From: Candidatus Omnitrophota bacterium
GTDB lineage: Bacteria; Omnitrophota; Gorgyraeia; Gygaellales; Profunditerraquicolaceae
Assembly (NCBI GenBank): GCA_029563245.1
Contig: JAKQSG010000059.1
Coordinates: forward strand, 1 to 37,587
Direction: 5' to 3'
DNA: 37,587 nucleotides
The position numbers and the translations under genes are program-made. Each line of letters begins with the position of its first letter. Position 1 is the first letter of the stretch. Shown here piece after piece: positions 7,872-15,467 of the stretch. Under the pieces are notes generated by a model. The model saw only the letters and a list, made by a program, of their open reading frames with translations. It was not told the DNA's origin and searched no databases.

Positions 7872-8189
7872 TTGAGGAAGATAATTTTTTTTACGATTCT
7901 TTTCTTCTCTGTAAGCTCTATTCTCATGGCTGAAGAGCTCCCCCTTGCCTTGGAGGATGCGCTTATAATAGCATTGAGGGAAAACCGAACTATATTGATT
8001 GGGCAAGAAGAGATAAATAAGGCGAAGGCTAAAATAGCAGAAAGCCATGCGGATCTTTTCCCTTCGCTCTCTTTCTTGGGCAGTTGGACATATACCAGGG
8101 GTTATTATTCCAAGGACATGAGCCAGACAGGCTCTCAATTGAGCCTGACCCAGCCTATATATACAGGGGGAAAACCTTTAATACTATAA
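7872..8189 (+). CDS. TolC-family outer membrane efflux protein, N-terminal fragment (frame broken)
   Basis: The first 101 residues of an outer membrane efflux protein. It has a signal peptide (about 1-19, ending in a MAEE-like cleavage region), the early LALEDALIIALREN helix and the first beta strand region ending LSLTQPIYTGGK. TolC proteins normally continue after this motif, but here the frame hits a stop at 8187. The continuation lies one base back (the -1 frame) and runs to 9136. The switch point is at 8168-8174, within GGGGGAAAA. Either a base is missing from a homopolymer (in the genome or the assembly), or the ribosome shifts by -1. The TTG start at 7872 directly follows the marR stop. 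Confidence 0.82.
   Translation: MRKIIFFTILFFSVSSILMAEELPLALEDALIIALRENRTILIGQEEINKAKAKIAESHADLFPSLSFLGSWTYTRGYYSKDMSQTGSQLSLTQPIYTGGKPLIL
8168..8174 (+). other. Frame-switch point: slippery heptamer G GGA AAA in tolC-type gene
   Basis: In the frame of the N-terminal fragment the codons read GGG GGA AAA CCT. The heptamer G-GGA-AAA fits the X XXY YYZ rule for -1 slippage. Shifting back one base joins the two fragments exactly where the TolC alignment requires (TGGK, then TFNTIKYN). The same seven bases are also a G5A4 homopolymer pair, where indels are common, so the cause is undecided. Confidence 0.6.
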
Positions 8190-9136
8190 AATACAACGGG
8201 TATATGTTTGAGGTTTCACAGGCTCTTTTGGATAAGCAGATTATTGAGACTGCCTTAAGCGTTAAGAACGGGATGCATACACTCTTACTTGCCCAGGAGT
8301 ATTCTAAATTAAATAAAATATTACTGGATAATGCAAAAGAACACCTTGATTCCATAAAAAGAAAATATGAATCCGGAGAGGCTTCTAAAACAGAACTTTT
8401 GATAGTGGAGGCTTCTTTGAGTAACCTAACGCAAGTTTATGAGTCTTCCTTAAGTCAGGTAAGGCTATCTCAAGAAACCTTGAATAATCTGCTATATCTA
8501 GACAAGGACGTTAAAATAATCGCATTGGGAGAGTTTAACTATGAGGCCAGGGATGTTGCTTTTGATGAGGGTTTATTGAAGGCGCTTGAAAATAGGCCGG
8601 AGATAAAACAATATGCAGCCCAGATTAATGCGGATAAAAGCGCCATAGAAATAGCTAAATCCGCATCCCGGCCGAGTATCTCCGCGGGATGGGATTATTA
8701 TAGCCGTTCTCACGCAGTAACTACTACCGTTAATACTAGGGATTGGCATGATTATAATGTCATAGGGGTTACCTTTTCATGGCCTATTTTTGATGGCTGG
8801 AAGACAAAGGCAAAAGTAGAGCAGGCGGTTGTAGATTTAAGAAAGACCCAGCTTATAAGGGATAGGGTTATAAAGGATATCTCCTTGGAGCTTAAAGATG
8901 CATACCTTAGGTTAAAAGATGCGTTGTATAAAATAAGCTCTTCAGAATCGGATCTGGTAGTTTATAAAGACAATTTGAGGCTTGTTAATGATAAATATGC
9001 AAAAGGCCAGGCGAGCCTGCTTGATAAAAGCGATGCCGGCGTTAAATTCGCCGTGGCAAAGTTTAACCGGGATCAGGCGGCCTATGATTATATTGTATCT
9101 AAGTCAACATTTGATAAAGCAACGGGAGGTTATTAA
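8174..9136 (+). CDS. TolC-family outer membrane efflux protein, C-terminal part (frame broken)
   Basis: This is the continuation of the TolC-type protein in the -1 frame, about 320 residues. It has the long coiled helices of the family (LDKQIIETALSVKNGMH, YESGEASKTELLIVEASL), the repeat-unit turn ALENRPEIKQYAAQINADKSA, the second strand VIGVTFSWPIFDGWKTKAKVEQ and a closing helix pair (YAKGQASLLDKSDAGV). Joined to the upstream fragment it gives about 421 aa, a normal TolC length, with no other damage. The intact downstream sequence argues for a recent indel, an assembly error or a functional frameshift, not an old pseudogene. The frame is open from 8084 and the first Met after the junction is at 8204. 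Confidence 0.85.
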   Translation, partial: TFNTIKYNGYMFEVSQALLDKQIIETALSVKNGMHTLLLAQEYSKLNKILLDNAKEHLDSIKRKYESGEASKTELLIVEASLSNLTQVYESSLSQVRLSQETLNNLLYLDKDVKIIALGEFNYEARDVAFDEGLLKALENRPEIKQYAAQINADKSAIEIAKSASRPSISAGWDYYSRSHAVTTTVNTRDWHDYNVIGVTFSWPIFDGWKTKAKVEQAVVDLRKTQLIRDRVIKDISLELKDAYLRLKDALYKISSSESDLVVYKDNLRLVNDKYAKGQASLLDKSDAGVKFAVAKFNRDQAAYDYIVSKSTFDKATGGY

Positions 9137-9137
9137 T

Positions 9138-10010
9138 ATGCGCTGTCTGTATTTTATTATATTGATATTGAGCGTATTCTTTAATTACGGATGTCAACCA
9201 AAGGATGCAAGGCATAAGCCTTTGGAGAAAATTCCGGTTAAGGTAATGAAAGTACAGCCGAGGGATTTGTGCAATATGCTTAATTACGCAGGTGATGTTA
9301 AGGCTCAGGATGAGGCTATGATATATCCTAAGGTCAGTGGCAAGATAATTGAAAAGGTAAGGGATGATGGCAGCCCGGTTAAGAAGGGAGAGGTTATATG
9401 TTATATTGACCGGGATGAGGTAGGCCTTAAGTTTGAGAAGGCTCCGGTAGAGAGTACCTTAACTGGTGTAGTGGGAAGAGTTTTTGTGGATATAGGCGAA
9501 AATGTTAACAGTCAGACTCCTGTGGCTTTCGTAGTAAGTGCAGAGAAAGTTAAAATAAATTTAGATATACCGGAAAAGTATGCTCCGGGAATATCTTTAT
9601 CGCAAGAGGCAAAGATCAGGGTTGATGCTTGGCCGCAGGAGGAATTCAAAGGGGCAATTACCAAGGTCAGCCCGGTTATGGACCTTTCTACTCGCTCTGC
9701 CCCTATTGAGATAACCGTAGATAATCCTGGGGGCAGGTTAAGATCGGGGATGTTTGCCAGAGTAGATATAGTATTAGAAGAGAAGAAGGGTGCTTTAGCG
9801 ATAATGCAAGAAGCGGTTATGGGCAGGGAACCGGATGCCTATGTATTTATCGTAGAAGAGAATAAAGCAAGGCTTAAGAAGGTTAGTTTAGGCATCAGGC
9901 AGGGCCCCTATTATGAGATAATAAGCGGAATCCAAAATGGGGATTTAGTGGTTATTATGGGCCAGCAGAAACTTTATGAAGGCGCATTAGTTGAGGCGGA
10001 GGTTTTATAA
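9138..10010 (+). CDS. RND efflux periplasmic adaptor (membrane fusion protein), lipoprotein
   Basis: A 290 aa HlyD/AcrA-type adaptor linking the inner membrane RND pump to the outer membrane channel. The start ATG 9138 is chosen because GGGAGGT lies 7 bases upstream and a lipoprotein signal begins there (NYGC, Cys19). The frame is open much further back into the tolC gene, but that part is not coding. The lipoyl half-motifs (AMIYPKVSGKIIEKV and STLTGVVGRVFVDIGENV) are joined by only about 35 residues, so the usual long alpha-helical hairpin is missing. The beta-barrel (INLDIPEKYA..) and membrane-proximal domains follow. It overlaps the pump gene by one base. Confidence 0.9.
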   Translation: MRCLYFIILILSVFFNYGCQPKDARHKPLEKIPVKVMKVQPRDLCNMLNYAGDVKAQDEAMIYPKVSGKIIEKVRDDGSPVKKGEVICYIDRDEVGLKFEKAPVESTLTGVVGRVFVDIGENVNSQTPVAFVVSAEKVKINLDIPEKYAPGISLSQEAKIRVDAWPQEEFKGAITKVSPVMDLSTRSAPIEITVDNPGGRLRSGMFARVDIVLEEKKGALAIMQEAVMGREPDAYVFIVEENKARLKKVSLGIRQGPYYEIISGIQNGDLVVIMGQQKLYEGALVEAEVL

Positions 10011-13000
10011 TGAATCTTCCTGAGTTCGGAGTAAAAAGGCCGGTTACCAATTTAATGATTTTCTTCGCTATTATCATCCTGGCAGCTTATTCTTTAAGCC
10101 GCTTGGGTGTAGATATGATGCCTGAGATCGAACCTCCCTCAATAAGCGTTATATCTTCTTATGAAGGGGCAAGTCCTGAAGATGTAGAGATAAAGGTAAC
10201 TGAAGTCCTGGAGAATCAATTAAGCACCACCCCCGGACTGGAGAAGATAACCTCTGTTTCATCTGAAGGCTCCTCCGTTATAAGACTTAAGTTTATCTGG
10301 GGGACTAACCTTGACGAGGCCTCTAATGATATACGTGACCGTATAGAACGCGCCAAGCTCTTGCTTCCCGATATACCGGATGAAATGGATAACCCGGCTA
10401 TTTTCAAATTTAATACCGCAAATATCCCGATTATCTATTTAGGCATAACCGCAACGCAAACTTATCCTGATTTATATGATCTGATTGATCAAGGATTAGG
10501 GGATGCCTTAAGGCAGTTGCCCGGGGTAGGCACGGTTCAAATCCAGGGGGGTGGATTAGAGCGTCAAATTAATATCTGGGTAGACAGGCAGAGATTAGAA
10601 GGCTACGGTTTTTCCATTCTGGATATACAAAATAAACTGCTGAAGGAAAATGTTACCCAGCCGGTAGGAAATTTAAAGACAGGTTTAACTGATTATCTCA
10701 TCAGGATGCCCGGGGAATTCTCTAAGCCTCTGGAGATAAATTCGGTAATTTTAGGCAAGCGTAACGGTAAGCTGATCTATTTAAAAGATGTCGCCAGGGT
10801 TGAAGACAGCTTTAAGGAAATAATAGGGCATGTGCGTATTAATAAAAATCCTGGAATTATGATGATGATACAGAAGCAGTCCGGCACTAATACCGTAGAA
10901 GTAGCAAGGCGCGTTAAGGAAAGATTAAAAGATATAGAAAAAACTCTTCCGGCGGATGTAAAGGTAAATATTATATTTGATACCTCGCAGGATATCATCG
11001 ATTCTCTTGAGTCCCTGCAGTCTTCGGTATGGCTGGGAGTTGTAATGGTAATATTGGTGGTATGGTTTTTCCTCAGAGCCTTCACTCCAAGTTTAATTAT
11101 AGCCCTTACTTTGCCATTTTCGCTTTTGGTAGCTTTTATCTACCTTTTTTTAAGCGGCGGGACAATAAATGTAATCAGCCTTTCATCCCTGGCTATAGTT
11201 GCAGGGATGGTCGTTGATAATGCAATAGTTGTTGTAGATAATATACATAAGAGGCTGGAAAGGGGTAATAGGCCAAATGAAGCGGCTATCTTCGGGGCCT
11301 CAGAGCTATTCTTGGCAATTACAGCCTCGACTCTTACTACCGTGGTTGTTTTTCTGCCGATGCTTTTTATCCCCGGGGTTATAGGAATTATATTCGGCGT
11401 ACTGGCAATGGTTATTTGTGTTACCCTGGCCGCCTCTCTATTTACGGCCCTGACCTTTACCCCTATGGTCTGTTCGCAATGGATGCGGCCTCAGCATAAA
11501 CGAAAACCAGGGATTTTATCTAATTTATACAAGAAATCGGAAGAATGGTTTAAGGGCTGGGAGAATGCTTACGGGAGGGGGTTAGGTTTTTCCTTAAGGC
11601 ATAAGAAATTCGTATTGTTAATATTCTTAGCCGTATTTATCTGCGTATTATTTCTTTCACCTTTTGTGGGGAATGAATTCATGCCGGAAGAAGACTCCGG
11701 AGATTTGCGTATTACAGTTTATCTGCCCATAGGGACTCGCATCGAAGAGACGGATAAAGCTGCTCAAAGGATTGAAGATATGTTGGAGGCCAGCGTTCCA
11801 GAAGCCCAGTTCTATTATGCCAGAAGCGGTTCTATCAGGGGTATGGGAAGGTTGGTAGGTGGTTCTTCGGGCACACATATAATTTCAGCCGGGGCAAAGC
11901 TCATTCCTAAGCACAAAAGAAAGCGTTCAGTTAAAGAGATAGGGCAGACAATAAGGGCAAAGGTAAATACTATCCCCGGGGTCATTAAGACCGATATCAG
12001 CACTGGTAATCCCCTGGGCAGGATTGTCGCCGGTACGAGCGGCAAGGCTGTGCAGCTTGATATTATAGGCCATTCTTTTAAAGAGACAGATGCCTTGGCC
12101 GATAAAATAAAACACATACTTGAGAAAATACCTGGAGCAGTTGATGTGAGTGTCTCTCGTGAAGCAAACCGTCCGGAATTAAGGATAGGAGTTGATAGGG
12201 AGAAGGCGGCAAGCATAGGCCTTGATATGCATACGGTATCCCAGACATTAAAGACATTAATGCAGGGGTCAACCGCGACTAAATACCGGGAAAAGGGGAA
12301 TACCTATGATATATATGTAAGGCTTGAAGATTCTTCTCGCGAAAAGATAGAGGATGTAAAGGCCCTTTCTGTTGTTGTCCCCCTGCCCGAAGATAATGTC
12401 TCATTTGAGACTCTGGAAGCAGCAGTCAGCTCAAAAGGGATTAGCCGCAAGCAGATTAAGCTCAGTAATATAGCAAAGATTTACGAATCCAGCGGTCCGG
12501 AGACCATTGAGCGCTTAAACAGAGAGAGGGTGGTTACTGTCGAATGCAATGCATATAAACGCTCATCAGGAAAAATAATAGAGGATTTAAAGAGGGAGGT
12601 ATCTAAGATTACTTTGCCGGGAGATATTTTATTAAGTTTCGGAGGCGAGGCAGAAGAGCAAAAAAAGGCATTTGACGATTTAACCTTACTGTTTATTTTG
12701 GGGATATTCCTTGTTTACATGGTCATGGCTGCGCAATTTGAGTCTATGCTCGACCCTTTTATTATTATGTTTGCCATACCCTTTACCTTTGTAGGCGTGA
12801 TTCTGGGATTTCTGATTACCGGGACAACTTTAAGTATTAATACGTTCTTAGGGATAGTTATGCTTACCGGTATAGTGGTTAACAATGCTATTGTTTTGGT
12901 CAGTTATATTCAAATCCTGCGCTTGAGAGGGTTTAGTATGGAAGAGGCTATTACTAATGCAGGAAGGGAGAGGCTTAGGCCGGTACTTATGACTACTATT

Positions 13001-13186
13001 ACTACATTGGCAGGCTTAATGCCTTTAGCTTTCTCTAATGGCCCGGGCTCGGAAACCTGGCAGCCCTTAGGTATTACCATGATTAGCGGGTTATCGGTTT
13101 CAACGTTCATTACTCTGCTCTTTGTCCCCACGCTTTATGCGTCTTTCCATAAAAAACAGTTATTAAAGAAAGCCGGTGAAATATGA
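10010..13186 (+). CDS. RND (HAE/AcrB-like) multidrug efflux permease
   Basis: A 1058 aa proton-driven RND pump of full length. The N-terminal helix (VTNLMIFFAIIILAAYSL) leads into the first porter domain (PEIEPPSISVISSYEGASPEDVE). TM4 carries the proton-relay pair in GMVVDNAIVVVDN. The second half repeats the pattern, with a TM10 segment GIVVNNAIVLVSY and a final GLMPLAFSNGPGSETWQPLG loop. Twelve membrane segments and two large periplasmic loops are apparent. Substrates cannot be read from the sequence. Its position behind marR and next to the biosynthetic run makes export of the cluster's product one possibility. It overlaps the PII-like gene by ATGA. Confidence 0.96.
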   Translation: MNLPEFGVKRPVTNLMIFFAIIILAAYSLSRLGVDMMPEIEPPSISVISSYEGASPEDVEIKVTEVLENQLSTTPGLEKITSVSSEGSSVIRLKFIWGTNLDEASNDIRDRIERAKLLLPDIPDEMDNPAIFKFNTANIPIIYLGITATQTYPDLYDLIDQGLGDALRQLPGVGTVQIQGGGLERQINIWVDRQRLEGYGFSILDIQNKLLKENVTQPVGNLKTGLTDYLIRMPGEFSKPLEINSVILGKRNGKLIYLKDVARVEDSFKEIIGHVRINKNPGIMMMIQKQSGTNTVEVARRVKERLKDIEKTLPADVKVNIIFDTSQDIIDSLESLQSSVWLGVVMVILVVWFFLRAFTPSLIIALTLPFSLLVAFIYLFLSGGTINVISLSSLAIVAGMVVDNAIVVVDNIHKRLERGNRPNEAAIFGASELFLAITASTLTTVVVFLPMLFIPGVIGIIFGVLAMVICVTLAASLFTALTFTPMVCSQWMRPQHKRKPGILSNLYKKSEEWFKGWENAYGRGLGFSLRHKKFVLLIFLAVFICVLFLSPFVGNEFMPEEDSGDLRITVYLPIGTRIEETDKAAQRIEDMLEASVPEAQFYYARSGSIRGMGRLVGGSSGTHIISAGAKLIPKHKRKRSVKEIGQTIRAKVNTIPGVIKTDISTGNPLGRIVAGTSGKAVQLDIIGHSFKETDALADKIKHILEKIPGAVDVSVSREANRPELRIGVDREKAASIGLDMHTVSQTLKTLMQGSTATKYREKGNTYDIYVRLEDSSREKIEDVKALSVVVPLPEDNVSFETLEAAVSSKGISRKQIKLSNIAKIYESSGPETIERLNRERVVTVECNAYKRSSGKIIEDLKREVSKITLPGDILLSFGGEAEEQKKAFDDLTLLFILGIFLVYMVMAAQFESMLDPFIIMFAIPFTFVGVILGFLITGTTLSINTFLGIVMLTGIVVNNAIVLVSYIQILRLRGFSMEEAITNAGRERLRPVLMTTITTLAGLMPLAFSNGPGSETWQPLGITMISGLSVSTFITLLFVPTLYASFHKKQLLKKAGEI

Positions 13187-13473
13187 AGATGGTAATGATT
13201 GTTTATAATGAGGCTTTAGATAATGAAGTAATGGAGGCATTAGGGCATGCCGGCGTAAGAGGTTATACTAAAATTAACAAGGCCTTTGGCCGCGGAGATA
13301 AAAGCGGTACTCATTTAGGAACCGATATCTGGCCGGGGTTAAACAATATACTCTATATAGCATGTGAAGAAGCACAGGCGCAGGATCTGCTTAGGAGAGT
13401 AAAGGAATTAAGGAAGACCTTAGGGCATGAAGGGGTTAAGGCATTTATTCTTGCCGTTGAAGAGACTACCTGA
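13183..13473 (+). CDS. Small PII-like protein linked to the RND pump
   Basis: A 96 aa protein that looks like a small PII/GlnB-fold protein: an MKMVMIVYNEALDNEVMEAL strand-helix, a middle loop (KAFGRGDKSGTHLGTDIWPG) and an ILYIACEEAQAQDLLRRVKELR strand-helix. The uridylylated T-loop motif of GlnB is absent, so this belongs to the PII-like proteins, not the nitrogen regulators. Such proteins often sit beside transporters and sense ligands or metals. It is translationally coupled to the pump gene by a four-base overlap and is the last gene of the efflux operon. Any regulation of the pump is inference. Confidence 0.65.
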   Translation: MKMVMIVYNEALDNEVMEALGHAGVRGYTKINKAFGRGDKSGTHLGTDIWPGLNNILYIACEEAQAQDLLRRVKELRKTLGHEGVKAFILAVEETT

Positions 13474-13492
13474 ACAAAATACCAAAATTAGC

Positions 13493-13521
13493 TTGACACT
13501 TACCGCGTGAGATTATAAAAT
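13493..13521 (+). promoter_or_regulatory. Sigma-70-type promoter at the head of the biosynthetic run
   Basis: A perfect -35 TTGACA (13493-13498) and TAAAAT (13516-13521) are separated by 17 bases in the 96-base gap after the efflux operon. A further TATAAT at 13553-13558 lacks a matching -35 box. After this point no gap longer than about 40 bases occurs until 35487, so this promoter may drive a transcript of some 20 kb. Confidence 0.7.
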
Positions 13522-13569
13522 AATCCTGTTTATAAATAGTTAAATTTTACTATATAATTTAGAGAGACA

Positions 13570-13830
13570 ATGGATTGGGAAGCTAAAACCAAAGAAAAGT
13601 TTACGTTATTTATCTCTAAGATGCCTCTTTTCCACAGGCATATTACCGAGGCAGCGGTAATAAAAAGAGCGGAGGAGAATGCCAGGGGTAGGTCTGCTCT
13701 TGCGGTAGAAGAAGAAGATGTATTGGCAGCATTTTTTTCCGATGTTCCTTCTCCGTTTTACAGCATGATGGTCAGGTTATTGGAGCAGACAGGTTTTGAT
13801 TACAAGAAATATGGCTTCCCCAAAAGTTAA
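13570..13830 (+). CDS. Small PCP_red-domain-like protein
   Basis: An 86 aa protein without signal or membrane segments. Its pattern resembles the PCP_red domain found at the C-terminus of the BchB/ChlB subunit of dark-operative protochlorophyllide reductase and in stand-alone small proteins. Shared features are an initial W, a helix leading to KMPLFHRHIT (compare 'iPaF.R..'), then AVIKRAEENARGRSALAVEEEDVLAAF. The last 30 residues (FYSMMVRLLEQTGFDYKKYGF) are an extra helical tail. It has no catalytic motif of its own and may be a docking or regulatory domain. It is the first gene of the long run and lies near a BchE-like radical SAM gene, which makes the tetrapyrrole-like resemblance worth noting. 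The assignment is tentative. Confidence 0.5.
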   Translation: MDWEAKTKEKFTLFISKMPLFHRHITEAAVIKRAEENARGRSALAVEEEDVLAAFFSDVPSPFYSMMVRLLEQTGFDYKKYGFPKS

Positions 13831-13854
13831 AGTTCCTTCCGGAGGTAATCTTAG

Positions 13855-14862
13855 GTGAAAATTGCGGTAATCGGGGCAGGTGCAATAGGTTCCTTAGTAG
13901 CAGGGTATCTTAAGCTAAAAGAAGCAGACGTCTCTCTAATCGGCCGTAGGGATGCGGTAGATGCTATCCGTAAAAACGGCATTGTGATCTCTGGTGTGCG
14001 CGGTGACTTGAAGGTTAATATAGAGGCCTATGAACTGCTTGTTTTAAAGCCGGATTTAGTAATCCTTGCGACTAAGACCCAGGATATAGAGAGGGCCTTA
14101 AGAGATAATCTAGCCTTACTTAAAAATACCCCTGTTCTTACCACCCAGAATGGCATGCAGGCGGAATATATTACAGCTAAGCTTTTATCTAAAGAGAATA
14201 TAATCTCAAGTATAGTTATGTTTGGTGCTACCTATTTAAACCCTGGTAGGGTAACCCATAATTTTGAGGGTGATTGGATAATCGGGAGCGTATTTAAGGA
14301 TAGGCCTAATTACAATATGGTTGAAATAAGCATGGTTTTGGATAGGGCCTTTTCTATGGTTATGGCTGATGATATCTTGGGCAAGAAATATCTGAAAGTT
14401 TTTGTCAATGCTAATAACTGTATCCCCGCAATATTGGGGGTTAGTATGCAGGAGGCGTTTTCCGATCCTCAAATAAGCCGTATAAGCATAGCTCTTTGGG
14501 AAGAGGCCTTTAGTCTGCTTTCAAAACTTGGTATAGGCTTATCTGGGCTTCCCGGGTTTCCGGTTGAGAATGTAACTGGTCTTATTTCAATGCCTAAGGA
14601 AAAAGCGGCATTGGTATTCTCGGGGATAATGACTAAACTTAGCAAAGACCCTCTTTACGGATCAATATTGCAGAGCATAATGCGCGGGCGCAGCTCAGAG
14701 ATAGATTATATTAACGGCGAGTTTGTTTCCCTGGCAGAAAGAAATCAGCTCGAAAGCCCCATTAATAAAAAACTTGTAGAATTAGTGCATAAAGTTGAAC
14801 AGGATAAAAGGTTTCTTACCAAGGAAGAGTTGATTGATAGCCTGAAAGGAGTTTCCAGCTGA
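13855..14862 (+). CDS. Ketopantoate reductase-family (PanE/ApbA) NAD(P)-dependent reductase
   Basis: A 335 aa ApbA/PanE-type reductase. The Rossmann domain starts at once with GAGAIG (residues 7-12) and continues to LILATKTQD and the family's TTQNGM. The helical C-terminal domain has KVFVNANNCIPA, where the catalytic lysine region lies, and GRSSEIDYINGEFV, a family hallmark. Classical PanE reduces 2-dehydropantoate for CoA synthesis. The family also contains many reductases of other 2-keto or keto acids. No other pantothenate gene is nearby, so a tailoring ketoreduction in the biosynthetic run is at least as likely. The start is GTG 13855 with CGGAGGT upstream. Confidence 0.85.
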   Translation: MKIAVIGAGAIGSLVAGYLKLKEADVSLIGRRDAVDAIRKNGIVISGVRGDLKVNIEAYELLVLKPDLVILATKTQDIERALRDNLALLKNTPVLTTQNGMQAEYITAKLLSKENIISSIVMFGATYLNPGRVTHNFEGDWIIGSVFKDRPNYNMVEISMVLDRAFSMVMADDILGKKYLKVFVNANNCIPAILGVSMQEAFSDPQISRISIALWEEAFSLLSKLGIGLSGLPGFPVENVTGLISMPKEKAALVFSGIMTKLSKDPLYGSILQSIMRGRSSEIDYINGEFVSLAERNQLESPINKKLVELVHKVEQDKRFLTKEELIDSLKGVSS

Positions 14863-14863
14863 T

Positions 14864-15463
14864 ATGGATAAAGTTAAAACACCATTCCCGAAATTAAAAC
14901 TAACGGTAAGAGGAGTTTATGGCGAATGCTACCACGGTTACAAAAAAGGGGATGAGATTATTCTGGAGGATTTTACGCATCCGCCGGAACATTTCTGCTT
15001 AGGGTTGGTGCATGCTTTATTTCCGGTTATATACGCTTTAAGTTTTGGGGCAAAGTTTGGTTTTCGTGATAATCAAAGGTCTTTATTGGTTACTTGCCCG
15101 GACGGTGGAAAGCTGGAGTTTGAGGCAGAAATATTTAATAAGGATGGAAGCATAGAAAATATCCCTAAGGACCAAAAACATAAAGGACCTAATCCAAAGA
15201 AGATGGTAATTGAGGTGGTGCAGTCAAAAGGAAAATGTACCTTTGGGTATAAGGTAGGAGATAAGTGGGAGACGACCGGTTTAAAATGCGTTCCCGGATT
15301 ATGCGGCGCCGCATTCCATACCGCATTCCCGGCACTATTTGCATTAAACTTCGGGGCAAAGTTCTTTTTTATGAAAGATCCGAATTCAATTGATACGGTA
15401 ACTTGCCCTGACGGAGGCGATATTGTTTTTAAGGTTACCAGGGTAGAAGAGGGGAAGGAATAA
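14864..15463 (+). CDS. Tandem TIGR04076-family protein
   Basis: A 199 aa protein made of two copies of the roughly 85-residue TIGR04076 domain (about 8-92 and 112-195). Each copy has a YGECYHGYKKGD / KGKCTFGYKVGD start, an H in a VHALFPVIYAL / FHTAFPALFAL helix, a FGAKF strand and a TCPDGG turn. Equivalent residues are C22/C125, H50/H152 and C78/C181. Further cysteines are C45 in copy 1 and C142 and C147 in copy 2. The family is unknown in function; its conserved Cys/His pattern would suit metal binding. Family members normally carry one copy, so the fused duplicate is unusual. It lies between the reductase and the KS gene with gaps of one and four bases. Confidence 0.8.
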   Translation: MDKVKTPFPKLKLTVRGVYGECYHGYKKGDEIILEDFTHPPEHFCLGLVHALFPVIYALSFGAKFGFRDNQRSLLVTCPDGGKLEFEAEIFNKDGSIENIPKDQKHKGPNPKKMVIEVVQSKGKCTFGYKVGDKWETTGLKCVPGLCGAAFHTAFPALFALNFGAKFFFMKDPNSIDTVTCPDGGDIVFKVTRVEEGKE

Positions 15464-15467
15464 TTTT

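Noticed and set aside
9138..10010. Longer start at 8982 for the membrane fusion protein
   Set aside because: It would overlap the TolC C-terminus by 155 bases and bury the lipoprotein signal peptide. ATG 9138 has GGGAGGT at the right distance and starts the signal peptide.
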